A stretch of 64,000 bases of DNA from Candidatus Rhodoblastus alkanivorans. GTDB lineage: Bacteria > Pseudomonadota > Alphaproteobacteria > Rhizobiales > Beijerinckiaceae. Made by a program: the position numbers and the translations under genes. Positions 29,331 to 39,276 of the stretch are shown here, piece after piece. Where the stretch lies: the NCBI RefSeq assembly GCF_022760755.1, contig NZ_JAIVFP010000001.1, positions 451,501 through 515,500 on the forward strand, written 5' to 3'. The notes beneath the pieces were generated by a model. It worked only from the letters and a program-made list of their open reading frames with translations. It was not told the DNA's origin and made no database searches. Positions within the stretch are counted from its first letter, which is position 1; each line of letters starts with the position of its first letter.

Positions 29331-29370
29331 AAAGGCCTCGATCAGCTGCGGCCAGATGAATGGGCAGGAT

Positions 29371-29730
29371 ATGCGCACTTTTTTGAGAGTTCTCGTCCTC
29401 GCGCCTCTGGCCCTGATCTTCCTGGCCTTCGCCATGGCGAATCGCCAGAATGTCGTCGTCTCTTTCGATCCGTTCAGCGGCGGCGACATTCCCTCGCCGC
29501 AGATCGTGCTGCCCTTGTTCATGGTGCTGATCGGGGCGACGATGTTTGGCGTCGTTCTCGGTGGTTTCGCGACCTGGCTGGGGCAGGGACGGCATCGCAA
29601 GGCGCTCCGAGAAGCTCGGGCGCAGGTCCAGGCCCTCCGCAACGAAATTGAATCCCTGCGCGCGCGGGCCAATGGGCCGGTAGCGCCTGCGAGCGCGTCG
29701 ACCGCCATAGTCCCGACGCGCGCCGCCTGA
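29371..29730 (+). CDS. LapA-domain (DUF1049) membrane protein
   Basis: About 119 residues from [20 protein letters not shown]. Two transmembrane helices (about 4-21 and 43-65) and a C-terminal coiled coil ([20 protein letters not shown]) are typical of LapA/YciS proteins, which in E. coli help control lipopolysaccharide synthesis. An in-frame ATG at 29356 would add MNGQD; the later start matches homologues better. It lies 40 bp after ihfB and 7 bp before trpF, so it joins the two units. Confidence 0.75.
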   Translation: MRTFLRVLVLAPLALIFLAFAMANRQNVVVSFDPFSGGDIPSPQIVLPLFMVLIGATMFGVVLGGFATWLGQGRHRKALREARAQVQALRNEIESLRARANGPVAPASASTAIVPTRAA

Positions 29731-29736
29731 GGCGAA

Positions 29737-30390
29737 ATGTCGTTGATCGTCAAGATCTGCGGCCTGAATCGGCCGGAGCCACTCGAAGCGGCGCTGACTG
29801 GCGGCGCGGACATGGTCGGATTCGTCTTTTTCGAGAAGAGTCCGCGCCATATCGACAGCGATCAAGCGCGCCTTCTCTCCAGACAGGTTCAAGGCAAAGC
29901 GGAAAAGGTCGCTCTGGTGGTGGACGCCGACGATTCGCGCGTCGCCGCCATTATCGAGGCTTTGGCGCCGGACTGGCTGCAATTGCATGGCGCGGAATCG
30001 CCCGAACGCGTCGCCGCCCTGCGGAAAACCTTCGGCCTTCCGATTCTCAAGGCGCTCGGCGTCGCGGAAAAGGGCGATTTTTCGCGCGCCGCCGCTTACG
30101 AGGCGGTCGCGGACCGCTTGCTGTTCGACGCCAAACCGCCGAAAGACGCGGTGCTTCCCGGAGGCAACGGCCTGAGTTTCGACTGGACCCTGCTGCGCGA
30201 CGCTTCCCACGATCTGGCGGGGAAAGACTGGATGCTGTCGGGCGGGCTCGATCCGCAGAATGTCGCCGAGGCGATCCGCCTGACCGGGGCCCCTGGCGTC
30301 GATGTCTCCTCCGGCGTCGAAACGGCGCCGGGCGGAAAGAGCGTCGACAAAATTCTCGCCTTCATCGCGGCGGCGCGATCCGCGGCCTGA
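29737..30390 (+). CDS. trpF: Phosphoribosylanthranilate isomerase
   Basis: 217 residues, a TIM barrel. Converts phosphoribosylanthranilate to CdRP in tryptophan synthesis. The catalytic Cys is in KICGLNRPE and the Asp in the LVVDADD strand; [24 protein letters not shown] and [15 protein letters not shown] are family blocks. Starts 7 bp after the LapA-like gene and precedes trpB. Confidence 0.95.
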   Translation: MSLIVKICGLNRPEPLEAALTGGADMVGFVFFEKSPRHIDSDQARLLSRQVQGKAEKVALVVDADDSRVAAIIEALAPDWLQLHGAESPERVAALRKTFGLPILKALGVAEKGDFSRAAAYEAVADRLLFDAKPPKDAVLPGGNGLSFDWTLLRDASHDLAGKDWMLSGGLDPQNVAEAIRLTGAPGVDVSSGVETAPGGKSVDKILAFIAAARSAA

Positions 30391-30533
30391 GGCCCGGTTT
30401 CAACTTCGCCTTGGACTCGCCGCTGGAAGCGTTTAAGAGAGCGGATTCAAGAAGCGGTCAATCGGCGCGCCGCCGCGCTTCGTTCAAGGCGCGCGGACGC
30501 CAAGAAAGGCGCGCGGAGACCAAGAGCAGAGCC

Positions 30534-31763
30534 ATGAATCGTCCATCGCCAAATATTGCGGCCAATTCGCTGCGTCAGGGTCCGGATGCGCGCGGCCATT
30601 TCGGCATTTTCGGCGGCCGTTTCGTTGCCGAAACCCTGATGCCGCTGATCCTGTCGCTGGAAAAAGCCTATGAGGAAGCGCGCCAGGACCCGGCCTATCA
30701 TGCCGAACTCAATAATCTCCTCACCCATTATGTCGGCCGCCCGAGTCCGCTCTATTTCGCCGAGCGCATGACGGAAAAGCTCGGCGGCGCCAAAATCTAT
30801 TTCAAGCGCGAGGAGTTGAATCACACCGGGGCGCACAAGATCAACAATGTGCTCGGTCAGATCCTGCTCGCCCGGCGCATGGGCAAGAAACGCATCATCG
30901 CCGAAACCGGCGCCGGCCAGCATGGCGTCGCCACCGCCACCGCCTGCGCGCGCTTCGGCCTCGAATGCGTGGTCTATATGGGCGCGGTGGACGTCGAGCG
31001 CCAGAAACCCAATGTTTTCCGGATGAACCTGCTCGGCGCCAAGGTCGTGCCGGTCCAGTCCGGCGCGCGCACGCTCAAGGACGCGATGAACGAGGCCCTG
31101 CGCGACTGGGTCACCAATGTCGAGGATACTTTTTACTGCATAGGCACGGCGGCCGGGCCGCATCCCTATCCGGCCATGGTGCGCGATTTCCAATGCGTGA
31201 TCGGCGACGAAACCCGCGACCAGATGATGGCGCAGGAGGGGCGCCTCCCGGATTCCCTGTTCGCCTGCATCGGCGGCGGCTCCAACGCCATCGGCCTGTT
31301 CCATCCCTTCCTCGACGATTCTGCTGTCGAGCTTTACGGCGTCGAGGCGGCGGGCCATGGCCTCAATGTGCCGAACGGCCATGCGGCCTCGCTCGCGGGC
31401 GGGCGTCCCGGCGTGCTTCATGGCAACCGGACCTATCTGCTGATGGACGACGACGGCCAGATTCTTGAAGGCCATTCGATCTCGGCGGGCCTCGACTATC
31501 CCGGCATCGGCCCGGAACACGCCTGGCTCAAGGAGAATGGCCGGGTGACCTATCTTTCCGCGACTGATAAGGAGGCGCTCAACGCCTTCCAGCTCTGCTC
31601 GCAGCTCGAAGGGATCATCCCGGCGCTGGAGCCGGCCCATGCTCTGGCGAGGATCATCGAGATCGCGCCGCAAAAGCCGAAGGACCATCTGATGGTGCTG
31701 GGCCTTTCGGGGCGGGGCGACAAGGACATTTTTACCGTCGCCGATCAACTCGGCGGCATGTGA
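30534..31763 (+). CDS. trpB: Tryptophan synthase beta chain
   Basis: 409 residues. PLP enzyme joining indole and serine. The PLP Lys is in [14 protein letters not shown], the indole-channel Glu region is [14 protein letters not shown], and the phosphate loop is GGGSNAIG. The ATG at 30534 ([20 protein letters not shown]) was preferred to a longer start whose first 41 residues are Arg-rich and unlike the family. Unusually, trpA does not follow immediately; two antisense VOC genes and marR intervene. Confidence 0.96.
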   Translation: MNRPSPNIAANSLRQGPDARGHFGIFGGRFVAETLMPLILSLEKAYEEARQDPAYHAELNNLLTHYVGRPSPLYFAERMTEKLGGAKIYFKREELNHTGAHKINNVLGQILLARRMGKKRIIAETGAGQHGVATATACARFGLECVVYMGAVDVERQKPNVFRMNLLGAKVVPVQSGARTLKDAMNEALRDWVTNVEDTFYCIGTAAGPHPYPAMVRDFQCVIGDETRDQMMAQEGRLPDSLFACIGGGSNAIGLFHPFLDDSAVELYGVEAAGHGLNVPNGHAASLAGGRPGVLHGNRTYLLMDDDGQILEGHSISAGLDYPGIGPEHAWLKENGRVTYLSATDKEALNAFQLCSQLEGIIPALEPAHALARIIEIAPQKPKDHLMVLGLSGRGDKDIFTVADQLGGM

Positions 31764-31766
31764 ACT

Positions 31767-32234
31767 TCAACCTTGGGCGGCGCGCTCCAGCGCTGCGATG
31801 TCTACCTTGGTCATCTCGCAAGCGGCCGCCATCACCCGTCCACCGGTATTGGGATCGCTGATCAGGCGCTTGAACTGTGCTGGAATGATCTGCCAGGTCA
31901 CCCCGAAACGGTCGGTGATCCAGCCGCAGCGCATCGGCTTGCCGCCTGCGGCCAGCCCGTCCCAATAACGATCCACCTCGGCCTGCGTTTCGCACGAGAT
32001 CAGCAGGGACATGGCCGGCGTCAGCGCGAATTCCCCGCCGCCATTTATCGCGGTGATTTTCTGGCCGAACAGCTCCATGGTCACGATGCGGGCCGCGCCC
32101 GGCGCGCCGTGCTCGCCGTCCCCATAGCGCGAAACGTCGATGACCCGCGATTCGGGAAAGAGGCCGGCATAAAGGGCGGTCGCCTCTTCCGCGCAGCCGT
32201 TGAACCACAGACAGAGCGTGATTTTCCGGGTCAT
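31767..32234 (-). CDS. VOC-superfamily (PhnB-like) protein, distal gene
   Basis: 155 residues. A glyoxalase/bleomycin-resistance-like (VOC) fold of the 3-demethylubiquinone methyltransferase/PhnB type: LCLWFNGCAEEATALYAGLF, FALTPAMSLLISCETQAEVD, CGWITDRFGVTWQIIP. Such proteins bind small ligands or metals; substrate unknown. The stop is 4 bp from the trpB stop on the other strand, so transcription converges with trpB. It follows the other VOC gene by 3 bp, forming a two-gene operon opposed to trp. Confidence 0.85.
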   Translation of the reverse strand: MTRKITLCLWFNGCAEEATALYAGLFPESRVIDVSRYGDGEHGAPGAARIVTMELFGQKITAINGGGEFALTPAMSLLISCETQAEVDRYWDGLAAGGKPMRCGWITDRFGVTWQIIPAQFKRLISDPNTGGRVMAAACEMTKVDIAALERAAQG

Positions 32235-32237
32235 CGT

Positions 32238-32687
32238 TCAGGACTTCGACAGGTTGGCGTCGAGTTCTTCGGCAGACCGCGGGCAATCGACCATCCAATG
32301 CAGGCTGAACCGGTCGGCGAACATGGCGAATTGCCGGGAGAAAAAGGTCTCGCCAGGCGGCATGAACATTTTGCCGCCCTCCGACAATTCTTTCGCGATG
32401 CGTTGGGCCTCTTCGACGCTGGCGACGGAAATCGACACCCAATAGATTGGCGGCTGGGCGCCTTCGGAGCGGGGCTGGTTCATGTCGCCGCCCATCAGCC
32501 GAAAACCGTCCTTTTCCAGAGCGACATGCATGATCTTGTCGGGATCGGCGTTCGGCGGCATGGCCACGCCTGCCGGCGCCTGGCTGAAGCGAAGCTGGCG
32601 AATGATTTTCGCCTCCAACACTTTGGCGTAAAAGGCGAAGGCTTCGGCGCAATCGCCATAGAACATGACATAGGGCGTGAATTTCAT
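32238..32687 (-). CDS. VOC-superfamily (PhnB-like) protein, proximal gene
   Basis: 149 residues, PhnB-like: FTPYVMFYGDCAEAFAFYAK at the N terminus, VALEKDGFRLMGGDMN in the middle, FADRFSLHWMVDCPRS at the end. It is a different VOC member from its neighbour, not a recent duplicate, though both share the same ending pattern (DRFG/S..W). It starts 52 bp from the divergent marR gene, and the GTTGATATCAAC palindrome lies in between, so MarR control is likely. Confidence 0.85.
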   Translation of the reverse strand: MKFTPYVMFYGDCAEAFAFYAKVLEAKIIRQLRFSQAPAGVAMPPNADPDKIMHVALEKDGFRLMGGDMNQPRSEGAQPPIYWVSISVASVEEAQRIAKELSEGGKMFMPPGETFFSRQFAMFADRFSLHWMVDCPRSAEELDANLSKS

Positions 32688-32705
32688 GGCGGCCTCGCTT
32701 TGCGC

Positions 32706-32734
32706 TTGACTAAAAAGTTGATATCAACATAAAT
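32706..32734 (+). promoter_or_regulatory. marR promoter with palindromic operator in the spacer
   Basis: TTGACT (32706-32711), a 17-base spacer and ATAAAT (32729-32734). The spacer contains the perfect 12-bp palindrome GTTGATATCAAC (32717-32728), a MarR-type operator candidate. Binding there would occlude RNA polymerase. It also lies about 30 bp upstream of the VOC operon start on the other strand. Confidence 0.65.
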
Positions 32735-32739
32735 GTTCC

Positions 32740-33186
32740 ATGTCAATCGAGACGCTGTCATTCCCTTTCGAGGCGACCCATCGCATCCGCGACGCCTGCC
32801 TCTGCCTTCATGTCCAGCGGGCGGCGCGAGTCCTCGCGCGGACTTTCGATGAGGCCTTGCGCCGGTTCGACCTGACCAATGGCCAGTTCTCCCTGCTCAA
32901 CGCCCTGAATCGTCCCGCGCCGCCCTCCATGGCGCCGGTCGCGGCCCTGCTCGCCATGGATCGCACGACCCTGACCGCCGCCCTGAAACCCCTCGAGCGG
33001 CGCGGCCTCGTCACTGTCGAGGCCGATCCAAACGACCTGCGCAGCCGTCTGCTGCGCCTGACGCCGGAAGGCTTCGCCCTGCTCGCTCGCGCCGCCCCGG
33101 TCTGGGAGCGCGTTCACGGCGAAGTCGAGGCGCGTCTTGGCGAGCGCGCCGAGCCGCTGCGGCAGGCCCTGCGCGATTTGGCCTGA
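32740..33186 (+). CDS. MarR-family transcriptional regulator
   Basis: 148 residues. Winged-helix MarR: the recognition region [20 protein letters not shown], then the wing [21 protein letters not shown], are clear. N-terminal helices contain [18 protein letters not shown] with three Cys. It is divergent from the two VOC genes and precedes trpA by 43 bp. The ATG is only six bases after the -10 element, so the transcript may be leaderless. The module probably senses a small reactive compound that the VOC proteins handle; this is inference. Confidence 0.9.
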   Translation: MSIETLSFPFEATHRIRDACLCLHVQRAARVLARTFDEALRRFDLTNGQFSLLNALNRPAPPSMAPVAALLAMDRTTLTAALKPLERRGLVTVEADPNDLRSRLLRLTPEGFALLARAAPVWERVHGEVEARLGERAEPLRQALRDLA

Positions 33187-33229
33187 CGCCGCCGTTTCCA
33201 AGGCCGGCGCGTTGTGCTACCCCCAAAGC

Positions 33230-34072
33230 ATGACTGCTCGCATTGAACATCGCTTCGCGCAATGCCGCGCTAATGGACGCGCCGCCCTCGTCACCTTCGT
33301 CATGGCCGGCGATCCGGACCCGGCGGTTTCGCTGGAGATCGTCAAGGCTTTGCCCAAGGCCGGCGCCGACGTCATCGAAATCGGCATGCCATTTTCCGAT
33401 CCGATGGCGGACGGCCCCGCGATCCAGGCGGCGGGGCTGCGCGCGCTTCACGCGGGCATGACGCTTCATGGCGTGCTGAAGCTCGTCGCCGACTTCCGCA
33501 AGGAGAATGCGGAAACGCCGATGATCCTGATGGGCTATTACAATCCGATCTACGTCTATGGCGTCGACCAATTCCTGGCCGACGCCATGGCCGCCGGTGC
33601 CGACGGACTGATCGTGGTCGATTTGCCGCCGGAGGAAGATGAAGAGCTTTGCCTGCCCGCGCTCAAGGCGGGCTTGAGCTTCATCCGGCTGGCGACGCCG
33701 ACGACGGACGACGCCCGCCTGCCCGCGGTCCTCGCCAATACCTCGGGCTTCGTCTATTATGTATCGATCACCGGCATCACAGGCGCCGGCCGTCCGGATT
33801 ATTCGCGGGTGGCGACGGCGGTGAAGCGGATCAAGGGCCATACCGATTTGCCGGTCGCCGTCGGTTTTGGCGTCAAGGACGCCGCGGCGGCGCGCGAAAT
33901 CGCCTTGAACGCCGATGGCGTCGTGGTCGGCTCCGCTTTGATCGACGCGCTCGCCAAAACGCTCGACGCCGAGGGGCGCGGCGGGCCGGCGACGGTCGAG
34001 GCGGTCGGCAGGTTGGCGGGTGAACTGGCGGCCGGCGTCGCCAGCGCCGCGAAGGAGCGTGCAATCCCATGA
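33230..34072 (+). CDS. trpA: Tryptophan synthase alpha chain
   Basis: 280 residues, TIM barrel. Cleaves indole-3-glycerol phosphate to indole for TrpB. Catalytic Glu and Asp are in [16 protein letters not shown] and VVDLPPEE; phosphate contacts in [10 protein letters not shown] and VGFGVKDA. The ATG at 33230 follows CCCCCAAAGC; weak ribosome-binding site, longer starts run through the marR end. It is overlapped by accD (ATGA). Confidence 0.95.
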   Translation: MTARIEHRFAQCRANGRAALVTFVMAGDPDPAVSLEIVKALPKAGADVIEIGMPFSDPMADGPAIQAAGLRALHAGMTLHGVLKLVADFRKENAETPMILMGYYNPIYVYGVDQFLADAMAAGADGLIVVDLPPEEDEELCLPALKAGLSFIRLATPTTDDARLPAVLANTSGFVYYVSITGITGAGRPDYSRVATAVKRIKGHTDLPVAVGFGVKDAAAAREIALNADGVVVGSALIDALAKTLDAEGRGGPATVEAVGRLAGELAAGVASAAKERAIP

Positions 34073-34953
34073 ACTGGATTTCCAATGTCGTTCCGCCGAA
34101 AATCCGTTCGATCCTGAAGCGCGACACGCCGGAAAATCTCTGGGTCAAATGTCCGGAAAGCGGCGCCCTGGTCTTCCACAAGGATCTGGAGGCCAATCTC
34201 TATGTCGTGCCGAGTTCGGGCTACCACATGAAGATCCCGCCCAAGGCGCGGCTTGAGGCTTTGTTCGACGACGGCCAATACGAGAATGTGGCGGTTCCGG
34301 AAGCGCCCGCCGATCCGCTGAAATTCCGCGACATCAAGCGCTACACCGAGCGGCTCAAGGAAAATCGCGCGGCAACCGGCGCCTATGACGCGGTGACGCT
34401 CGCCGCCGGCGCCCTGCAGGGAACGCAGGTCACGGTCGCGGTGCAGGATTTCGAATTTTTGGGCGGCTCGCTCGGCATGGCGGCGGGCGAAGCGATCGTC
34501 GCCGGCATGTTCCGGGCGATCGAAAAGCAGACGCCCTTTATCATTTTCACCGCCTCGGGCGGCGCGCGCATGCAGGAGGGCATGTTCTCGCTGATGCAGA
34601 TGCCGCGCACGACGGTGGCGGTCCAGCGCCTCAAGGCGGCGAAACTGCCCTATATCGTGGTGCTCACCAATCCGACCACCGGCGGCGTCACCGCCTCCTA
34701 CGCCATGCTGGGCGACATTCACATCGCCGAGCCCGGCGCGGTCATCGGTTTCGCCGGCGCAAGGGTCATCGAACAGACGATTCGCGAGCGCCTGCCCGAA
34801 GGTTTCCAGCGCGCCGAATATCTGCGCGCGCATGGCATGGTCGATATTGTCGTTCCGCGCGCGGAAATGCGCGAGACTTTGGGCCGCCTCTGCCGCCTGC
34901 TGACCAAAACCCCGGTGGAGACCGCGACGGAAACCCCGGCGGAGGCCGCCTGA
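34069..34953 (+). CDS. accD: Acetyl-CoA carboxylase carboxyltransferase beta subunit
   Basis: 294 residues. Transfers carboxyl from biotin to acetyl-CoA, first committed step of fatty acid synthesis, with Acc[14 protein letters not shown] and [17 protein letters not shown] are typical crotonase-fold blocks. The N-terminal zinc ribbon of E. coli AccD (two CX2C pairs) is not preserved: only Cys28 in [10 protein letters not shown] remains and the second pair is absent. Related alphaproteobacterial AccD proteins may share this. Four-base overlap with trpA and 10 bp before folC. Confidence 0.94.
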   Translation: MNWISNVVPPKIRSILKRDTPENLWVKCPESGALVFHKDLEANLYVVPSSGYHMKIPPKARLEALFDDGQYENVAVPEAPADPLKFRDIKRYTERLKENRAATGAYDAVTLAAGALQGTQVTVAVQDFEFLGGSLGMAAGEAIVAGMFRAIEKQTPFIIFTASGGARMQEGMFSLMQMPRTTVAVQRLKAAKLPYIVVLTNPTTGGVTASYAMLGDIHIAEPGAVIGFAGARVIEQTIRERLPEGFQRAEYLRAHGMVDIVVPRAEMRETLGRLCRLLTKTPVETATETPAEAA

Positions 34954-34963
34954 ACGGCCGGAA

Positions 34964-36280
34964 ATGACCACTCCCGACGCACTGCAGGCGCGCCTGCTTG
35001 ACCTCCATCCCAAGCGGATCGACCTGTCGCTGGGCCGCATCCGGCGGCTGCTGGCCGCGCTCGGCGACCCGCAGAAGCGCCTGCCGCCGACCATTCACGT
35101 CGCCGGCACCAATGGCAAGGGTTCGACCATCGCCTTCATGCGAGCGATTTTGGAGGCCGCGGGCTTCGGCGTCCATGTCTATACTTCGCCCCATCTGGTC
35201 GATTTTCGCGAACGCATCCGCCTCGCGGCTCCGGGCGGCGGCAAGCTGGCGTCCGATCCGGAACTGGCGGAAGCCCTGGCGGCGATCGAAAAAGCCAATG
35301 CAGGGGCTCCGATCACCTTTTTCGAGGCGACCACAGCGGCGGCGCTCAAAATGTTCGCCGAGCGGCCGGCTGACGCCCTGCTGCTGGAGGTCGGCCTCGG
35401 CGGCCGTTTCGACGCCACCAATGTGATCGAAACGCCAGCCTGCGCGGTCATTGCGCCGATCTCCATCGACCATGTCGAATTTCTGGGCGACACGCTCGAA
35501 AAAATCGCCTTCGAAAAAGCCGGGATCATCAAGCCCGGCGCGCCCGTGGTCGTTTCCGCGCAGGCTGACGAAGCCTTGGTTGTCGTCGAGCGGCAGGCGG
35601 CGCGCCTGCGCGCGCCTTTTGTCCTTTACGGCCAGGATTTCCTGTGCCGCGCCGAGCGCGGGCGTCTCGTCTATGAAGACGCGCTGGGCCTGCTCGATCT
35701 GCCCCTGCCGCGTCTGCCCGGCCGCCATCAGGTCGTCAATGCGGGTACGGCGATCGCCGCCTTGCGCCAATGCTGGCCGAACCTTTCCTTCGCTTCCTTC
35801 GAACGCGGCGTGGTCACGGCGCACTGGCCGGGACGGCTGCAGAATATCGGCCGGGGCCAACTGGCGGCTTTGGCGCCGGAAGGGGCCGAACTTTGGCTCG
35901 ACGGCGGCCATAACCAAGCGGGGGGACGCGCGCTCGCCGAGGCCATGGCCGATTTCGAGGAAAAGTCGCCGCGCCCGCTGATCCTGCTCTATGGCGGTCT
36001 TCGCAGCAAGGACGCCGGAGCCTTCCTGCGGCATTTCGTCGGTCTCGCGGCGGAGGTCCACGCTTTGCCGGTGCGCGGCGACCAGGTCGGACGGGCGCCC
36101 GAGGAGGTTGCGGCGACCGCCGAAGGGCTCGGGCTCAAGGCTCAGGCCTGGCCGGCTGTCGAGGAGGCGTTGCGCGCATTGGCGGGGCGCGCATGGCCGT
36201 CGCCGCCGCGCATCCTCATCGCGGGATCGCTCTATCTGGTCGGCGAGGTCCTGGCGATCAATGGAACGCCGCCTGAATAG
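34964..36280 (+). CDS. folC: Folylpolyglutamate/dihydrofolate synthase
   Basis: 438 residues, Mur-ligase-like. Adds glutamate to dihydropteroate and folates. P-loop AGTNGKGSTIAFM, HPKRIDLSLGRIRRLL upstream, LEVGLGGRFDATNVI, SIDHVEFLGDTLEKIAFEKA and LDGGHNQAGGRAL. Follows accD by 10 bp, the usual trpA-accD-folC order. Confidence 0.95.
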   Translation: MTTPDALQARLLDLHPKRIDLSLGRIRRLLAALGDPQKRLPPTIHVAGTNGKGSTIAFMRAILEAAGFGVHVYTSPHLVDFRERIRLAAPGGGKLASDPELAEALAAIEKANAGAPITFFEATTAAALKMFAERPADALLLEVGLGGRFDATNVIETPACAVIAPISIDHVEFLGDTLEKIAFEKAGIIKPGAPVVVSAQADEALVVVERQAARLRAPFVLYGQDFLCRAERGRLVYEDALGLLDLPLPRLPGRHQVVNAGTAIAALRQCWPNLSFASFERGVVTAHWPGRLQNIGRGQLAALAPEGAELWLDGGHNQAGGRALAEAMADFEEKSPRPLILLYGGLRSKDAGAFLRHFVGLAAEVHALPVRGDQVGRAPEEVAATAEGLGLKAQAWPAVEEALRALAGRAWPSPPRILIAGSLYLVGEVLAINGTPPE

Positions 36281-36342
36281 TTCTCCCGGCCGTCCCGGAA
36301 TTCGGCTAAGGGGAGAGAACCAAGCTAGGAGCGCGCCCGCCC

Positions 36343-36975
36343 ATGGAAGCAAAAGCGCCGGACCAGCAGATTGACAGCCCCAAGACGTCGGAGTTCGGCG
36401 AGATCGTCGTGCGGCCTTCCTCCGAGGCCGACGCCGCGGCCATGCTCGCGATCTACACCCGTTATGTGACGCATGGGCTTGCCGGCGGCGCGGAATTCGA
36501 GCCCTTGCAGGCCGACGACATCAAGCGCCGGCGCAAGAACATGCAGAAGCACCGCCTGCCTCATCTGGTCGCGGAGCTGAATGGCCAGGTGATCGGCTAC
36601 GCCTATGCCGTTCCCTTCCGCAAGCGCCCCGCCTATCGCTATTGCGTGAAACATTCGATCTATGTCCACGAAAGCCATCTTCGCGCCGGCGCCGGACGAA
36701 GATTGCTTCCGGCCCTGATCGAGGCCTGCGCCAATGCCGGCTATCGGCAGATGATCGCCTATGTCGATTCCGAGAATAAGGCTTCGCTGAAATTGCACGA
36801 AGCCTGCGGTTTCCGCAGGGTCGCCTATTTGGAGGGGATCGGTTTCCGTTTCGGCCGCTGGACCGACAGCGTCATGCTGCAACGCGCGCTGGGGCCGGGC
36901 AGCGGCGCGCCGCCGCCCGGTCATGTCCCGGCCTTACCCGTTGACGTCGGCGACGTAGGTATGGAATCGGATTGA
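36343..36975 (+). CDS. GNAT acetyltransferase (phosphinothricin-acetyltransferase-like)
   Basis: 210 residues. Conserved GNAT elements: IVVRPSSEADAAAMLAIYTR, the P-loop-like SHLRAGAGRRLLPALI that holds acetyl-CoA, and YVDSENKASLKLHEACGFRR. The pattern fits PAT/YncA-type N-acetyltransferases; the acceptor is unknown. A ~25-residue Gly/Pro/Asp tail overlaps the convergent decarboxylase gene by 42 bases. Confidence 0.85.
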   Translation: MEAKAPDQQIDSPKTSEFGEIVVRPSSEADAAAMLAIYTRYVTHGLAGGAEFEPLQADDIKRRRKNMQKHRLPHLVAELNGQVIGYAYAVPFRKRPAYRYCVKHSIYVHESHLRAGAGRRLLPALIEACANAGYRQMIAYVDSENKASLKLHEACGFRRVAYLEGIGFRFGRWTDSVMLQRALGPGSGAPPPGHVPALPVDVGDVGMESD

Positions 36976-39276
36976 GCCGTCCGCCGCGACCTCGCGATAG
37001 ACGCCCTGAATTTCCGCCTCGAAGCCTGGGAAGAGATTGGCGCCGCGCTCGAAAGTCTTGAGATAGGCGAGCATCGGTTTGGCGCGATCGTCGAGGATTT
37101 CGCCCGGCGCGATGGTCGCGATGCCCGGCGGATAAACCACCCAGAGAGTCGTCGCCATCTTGCCCTGGACCTGGTCGATGGGTAGGTACTGGACCTCATT
37201 GCGGGTGAGTCTCTGCACCGCTTCCTGCGGACGCATGGCCGGGCGGGGCAGATGTTCGGGGCGGAACTGCCGGCGCTGGAGGTCGCTGGTGCCGGCGTCG
37301 CGGTAGAAGGCATGCATTTCCTGACAGAGGTCGCGCAGGCGCATCCCGGCATAGCGCTGGCGGCGTCGCGCCACGAATTCGGGAATAACCTCCTCCAGCG
37401 GCGCGTTCTGGTCGTGATAGGTCTTGAAGGCGACGAGCGCCGAGATCAGCGAGCCGGCCTTGCTCGACTCGACGCCGGGCGTCAGCAGGAAGAGCAGGGA
37501 GTTCAGGTCGTTCTTTTCCGCCACGATCCGGTTTTCGCGTAAATATTGAGCAACGACCGGCGCCGGCACGCCGCGCTCGGCATAGGCGCCGGTGGCGCGA
37601 TCGAAGCCCGGGGTGATCAAGGTCAGCTTGCAGGGGTCTGTCAGGGCATAATCAGCGGCGACATGGCGGAAGCCATGCCAGGTCGCCTTGGGCTCGAACG
37701 TCCAAAAAGCCGGATCGCTGACTATATCGTCGGTTGCCGCGTCCTCCCAGGCGATGCGCCCCTCGGGCGTCTCGACCTCGTCGGCGACAAAGGGATCGAA
37801 GAACCAGCCTTGAGCCTTGTTCTTGGCCTTTTCCTTGAATTCCTTTCCGAGCGCCCGGATTTTCTTGCGGATTTCGACGCCGAGACGGATGGTGTCGTCC
37901 CACAAAACCTCGCCCGACTTGCCCTTCATCATCTGCGCGCCGACGTCGAGCGAGGCGAACAGGGGATAGAAGGGCGAAGTCGAGGCGTGCACCAGAAAGG
38001 TCTCGTTGAAGCGGCGATGCTCGATCCGGCGCGGCTGTCCCTTGATATGGCTGTCCTTGACGTGAATTTGCGAGGCCTGCGAAAAGCTCGCCAGCTGCTT
38101 GTGCGTCGATTGGGTGGCGATGATCCCGGGCGCGTCCGCGCCAAGATCCTTCAGGCCCATCGCGAAATGGCGCGCGAACAGCGGATGGAATTTCATGAAG
38201 CCGGCCCAGGCCTCGTCGAACAGGATGTAATCGCAAAGCGGGCCGATCTTGGCGAGAATCGTCTCGGCGTTGTAGATCGTGCCGTCGTAAGAACATTGTT
38301 CGACGACCGCGACGCGGAAGGGCCGCTCCTTTTTCCAGGCTTCCTTATCGACGACGAGGGGGCTGTTTCGGATCTTTTCGCGGATTTTCTTTTCGTCCAG
38401 CGCCTCATAGTCGATCGGGCCGATCAGACCGAAGGCGTTGCGGTCGGTTTCGAGATAGATCGGCGCGCCGCCCGCGAGCATGAGGGCGCCGTGATGGGCG
38501 GCCTTGTGGTTGTTGCGGTCGAACAGCACCAGATCGCCCGGCGCGATGAGGGCCGAAAGGACGATCTTGTTGGAGGCGGAAGTGCCGTTGAGGACGAAAT
38601 AGGTTCGCTCGGCCCCGAAAATCTTGGCCGCCTCCTTTTGCGCGCGCAAGGCGGGGCCTTCGTGGACCAGGAGATCGCCCAGTTCGAGCACGGAATTGTC
38701 GAGGTCGTCGCGGAAAATGGCTTCGCCGAGATGTTCGACGAAAATCCGCCCGATCGGGCTGCGGGAATAAAACATGCCGCCATTATGGCCGGGGCAGGTC
38801 CAGAGCTGGTTGCCTTCCTCGGCATAATCGACCAGTTCGCCGAAAAACGGCGTCTTCATGGTCTCGGCATATTGCTTCAGCCGGCTGACGAGATTCTTGG
38901 CGATGAATTCTGGCGTTTCCTCGGCAAGGAAGACATAGCCGTCGACATTGTCGAGCACGTCGATCGGCAGATCCTCGAAACGCTTGCGGCGCACCAGCAG
39001 GATGATCGGCATTTCCAGGCCGCGGCGGCGGACATAGGAGATCAGGCTCGCCGTCTTGCTGGTCATCCCCTTCTTGCCCCAATCGACGATCATGCAGCCG
39101 ATGGCGGCGTCGGTCTTGATCGCGAGTTCCGCATCCTCGACGCGGCGGGCGCGGACCACCTCGAAACCGGATTTTTCCACCGCGTCGACGATCTGCCTGA
39201 GGCGTTCGCCCTCAAGTTCATCGGCGTCGAAGGCCGGAGCGCAGAGCAGGAAGGTGAAGCGGCGGAAATAATCCAT
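36934..39276 (-). CDS. Orn/Lys/Arg decarboxylase (PLP, fold type I)
   Basis: 780 residues from ATG 39276 (MDYFRRFTFLL). The N-terminal receiver-like domain (about 1-130) contains IGCMIVDWGKKG, then the PLP core: TCPGHNGGMFYSRSP, NGTSASNKIVLSALIAPGD, DEAWAGFMKFHPLF and the Schiff-base Lys near 393 in TQSTHKQLASFSQ. A C-terminal Orn/Lys/Arg domain completes it. Makes putrescine, cadaverine or agmatine; substrate cannot be assigned from motifs. An in-frame extension upstream to 39357 is not conserved. The 155-bp gap to the flippase gene holds no gene. Confidence 0.9.
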   Translation of the reverse strand: MDYFRRFTFLLCAPAFDADELEGERLRQIVDAVEKSGFEVVRARRVEDAELAIKTDAAIGCMIVDWGKKGMTSKTASLISYVRRRGLEMPIILLVRRKRFEDLPIDVLDNVDGYVFLAEETPEFIAKNLVSRLKQYAETMKTPFFGELVDYAEEGNQLWTCPGHNGGMFYSRSPIGRIFVEHLGEAIFRDDLDNSVLELGDLLVHEGPALRAQKEAAKIFGAERTYFVLNGTSASNKIVLSALIAPGDLVLFDRNNHKAAHHGALMLAGGAPIYLETDRNAFGLIGPIDYEALDEKKIREKIRNSPLVVDKEAWKKERPFRVAVVEQCSYDGTIYNAETILAKIGPLCDYILFDEAWAGFMKFHPLFARHFAMGLKDLGADAPGIIATQSTHKQLASFSQASQIHVKDSHIKGQPRRIEHRRFNETFLVHASTSPFYPLFASLDVGAQMMKGKSGEVLWDDTIRLGVEIRKKIRALGKEFKEKAKNKAQGWFFDPFVADEVETPEGRIAWEDAATDDIVSDPAFWTFEPKATWHGFRHVAADYALTDPCKLTLITPGFDRATGAYAERGVPAPVVAQYLRENRIVAEKNDLNSLLFLLTPGVESSKAGSLISALVAFKTYHDQNAPLEEVIPEFVARRRQRYAGMRLRDLCQEMHAFYRDAGTSDLQRRQFRPEHLPRPAMRPQEAVQRLTRNEVQYLPIDQVQGKMATTLWVVYPPGIATIAPGEILDDRAKPMLAYLKTFERGANLFPGFEAEIQGVYREVAADGSIRFHTYVADVNG

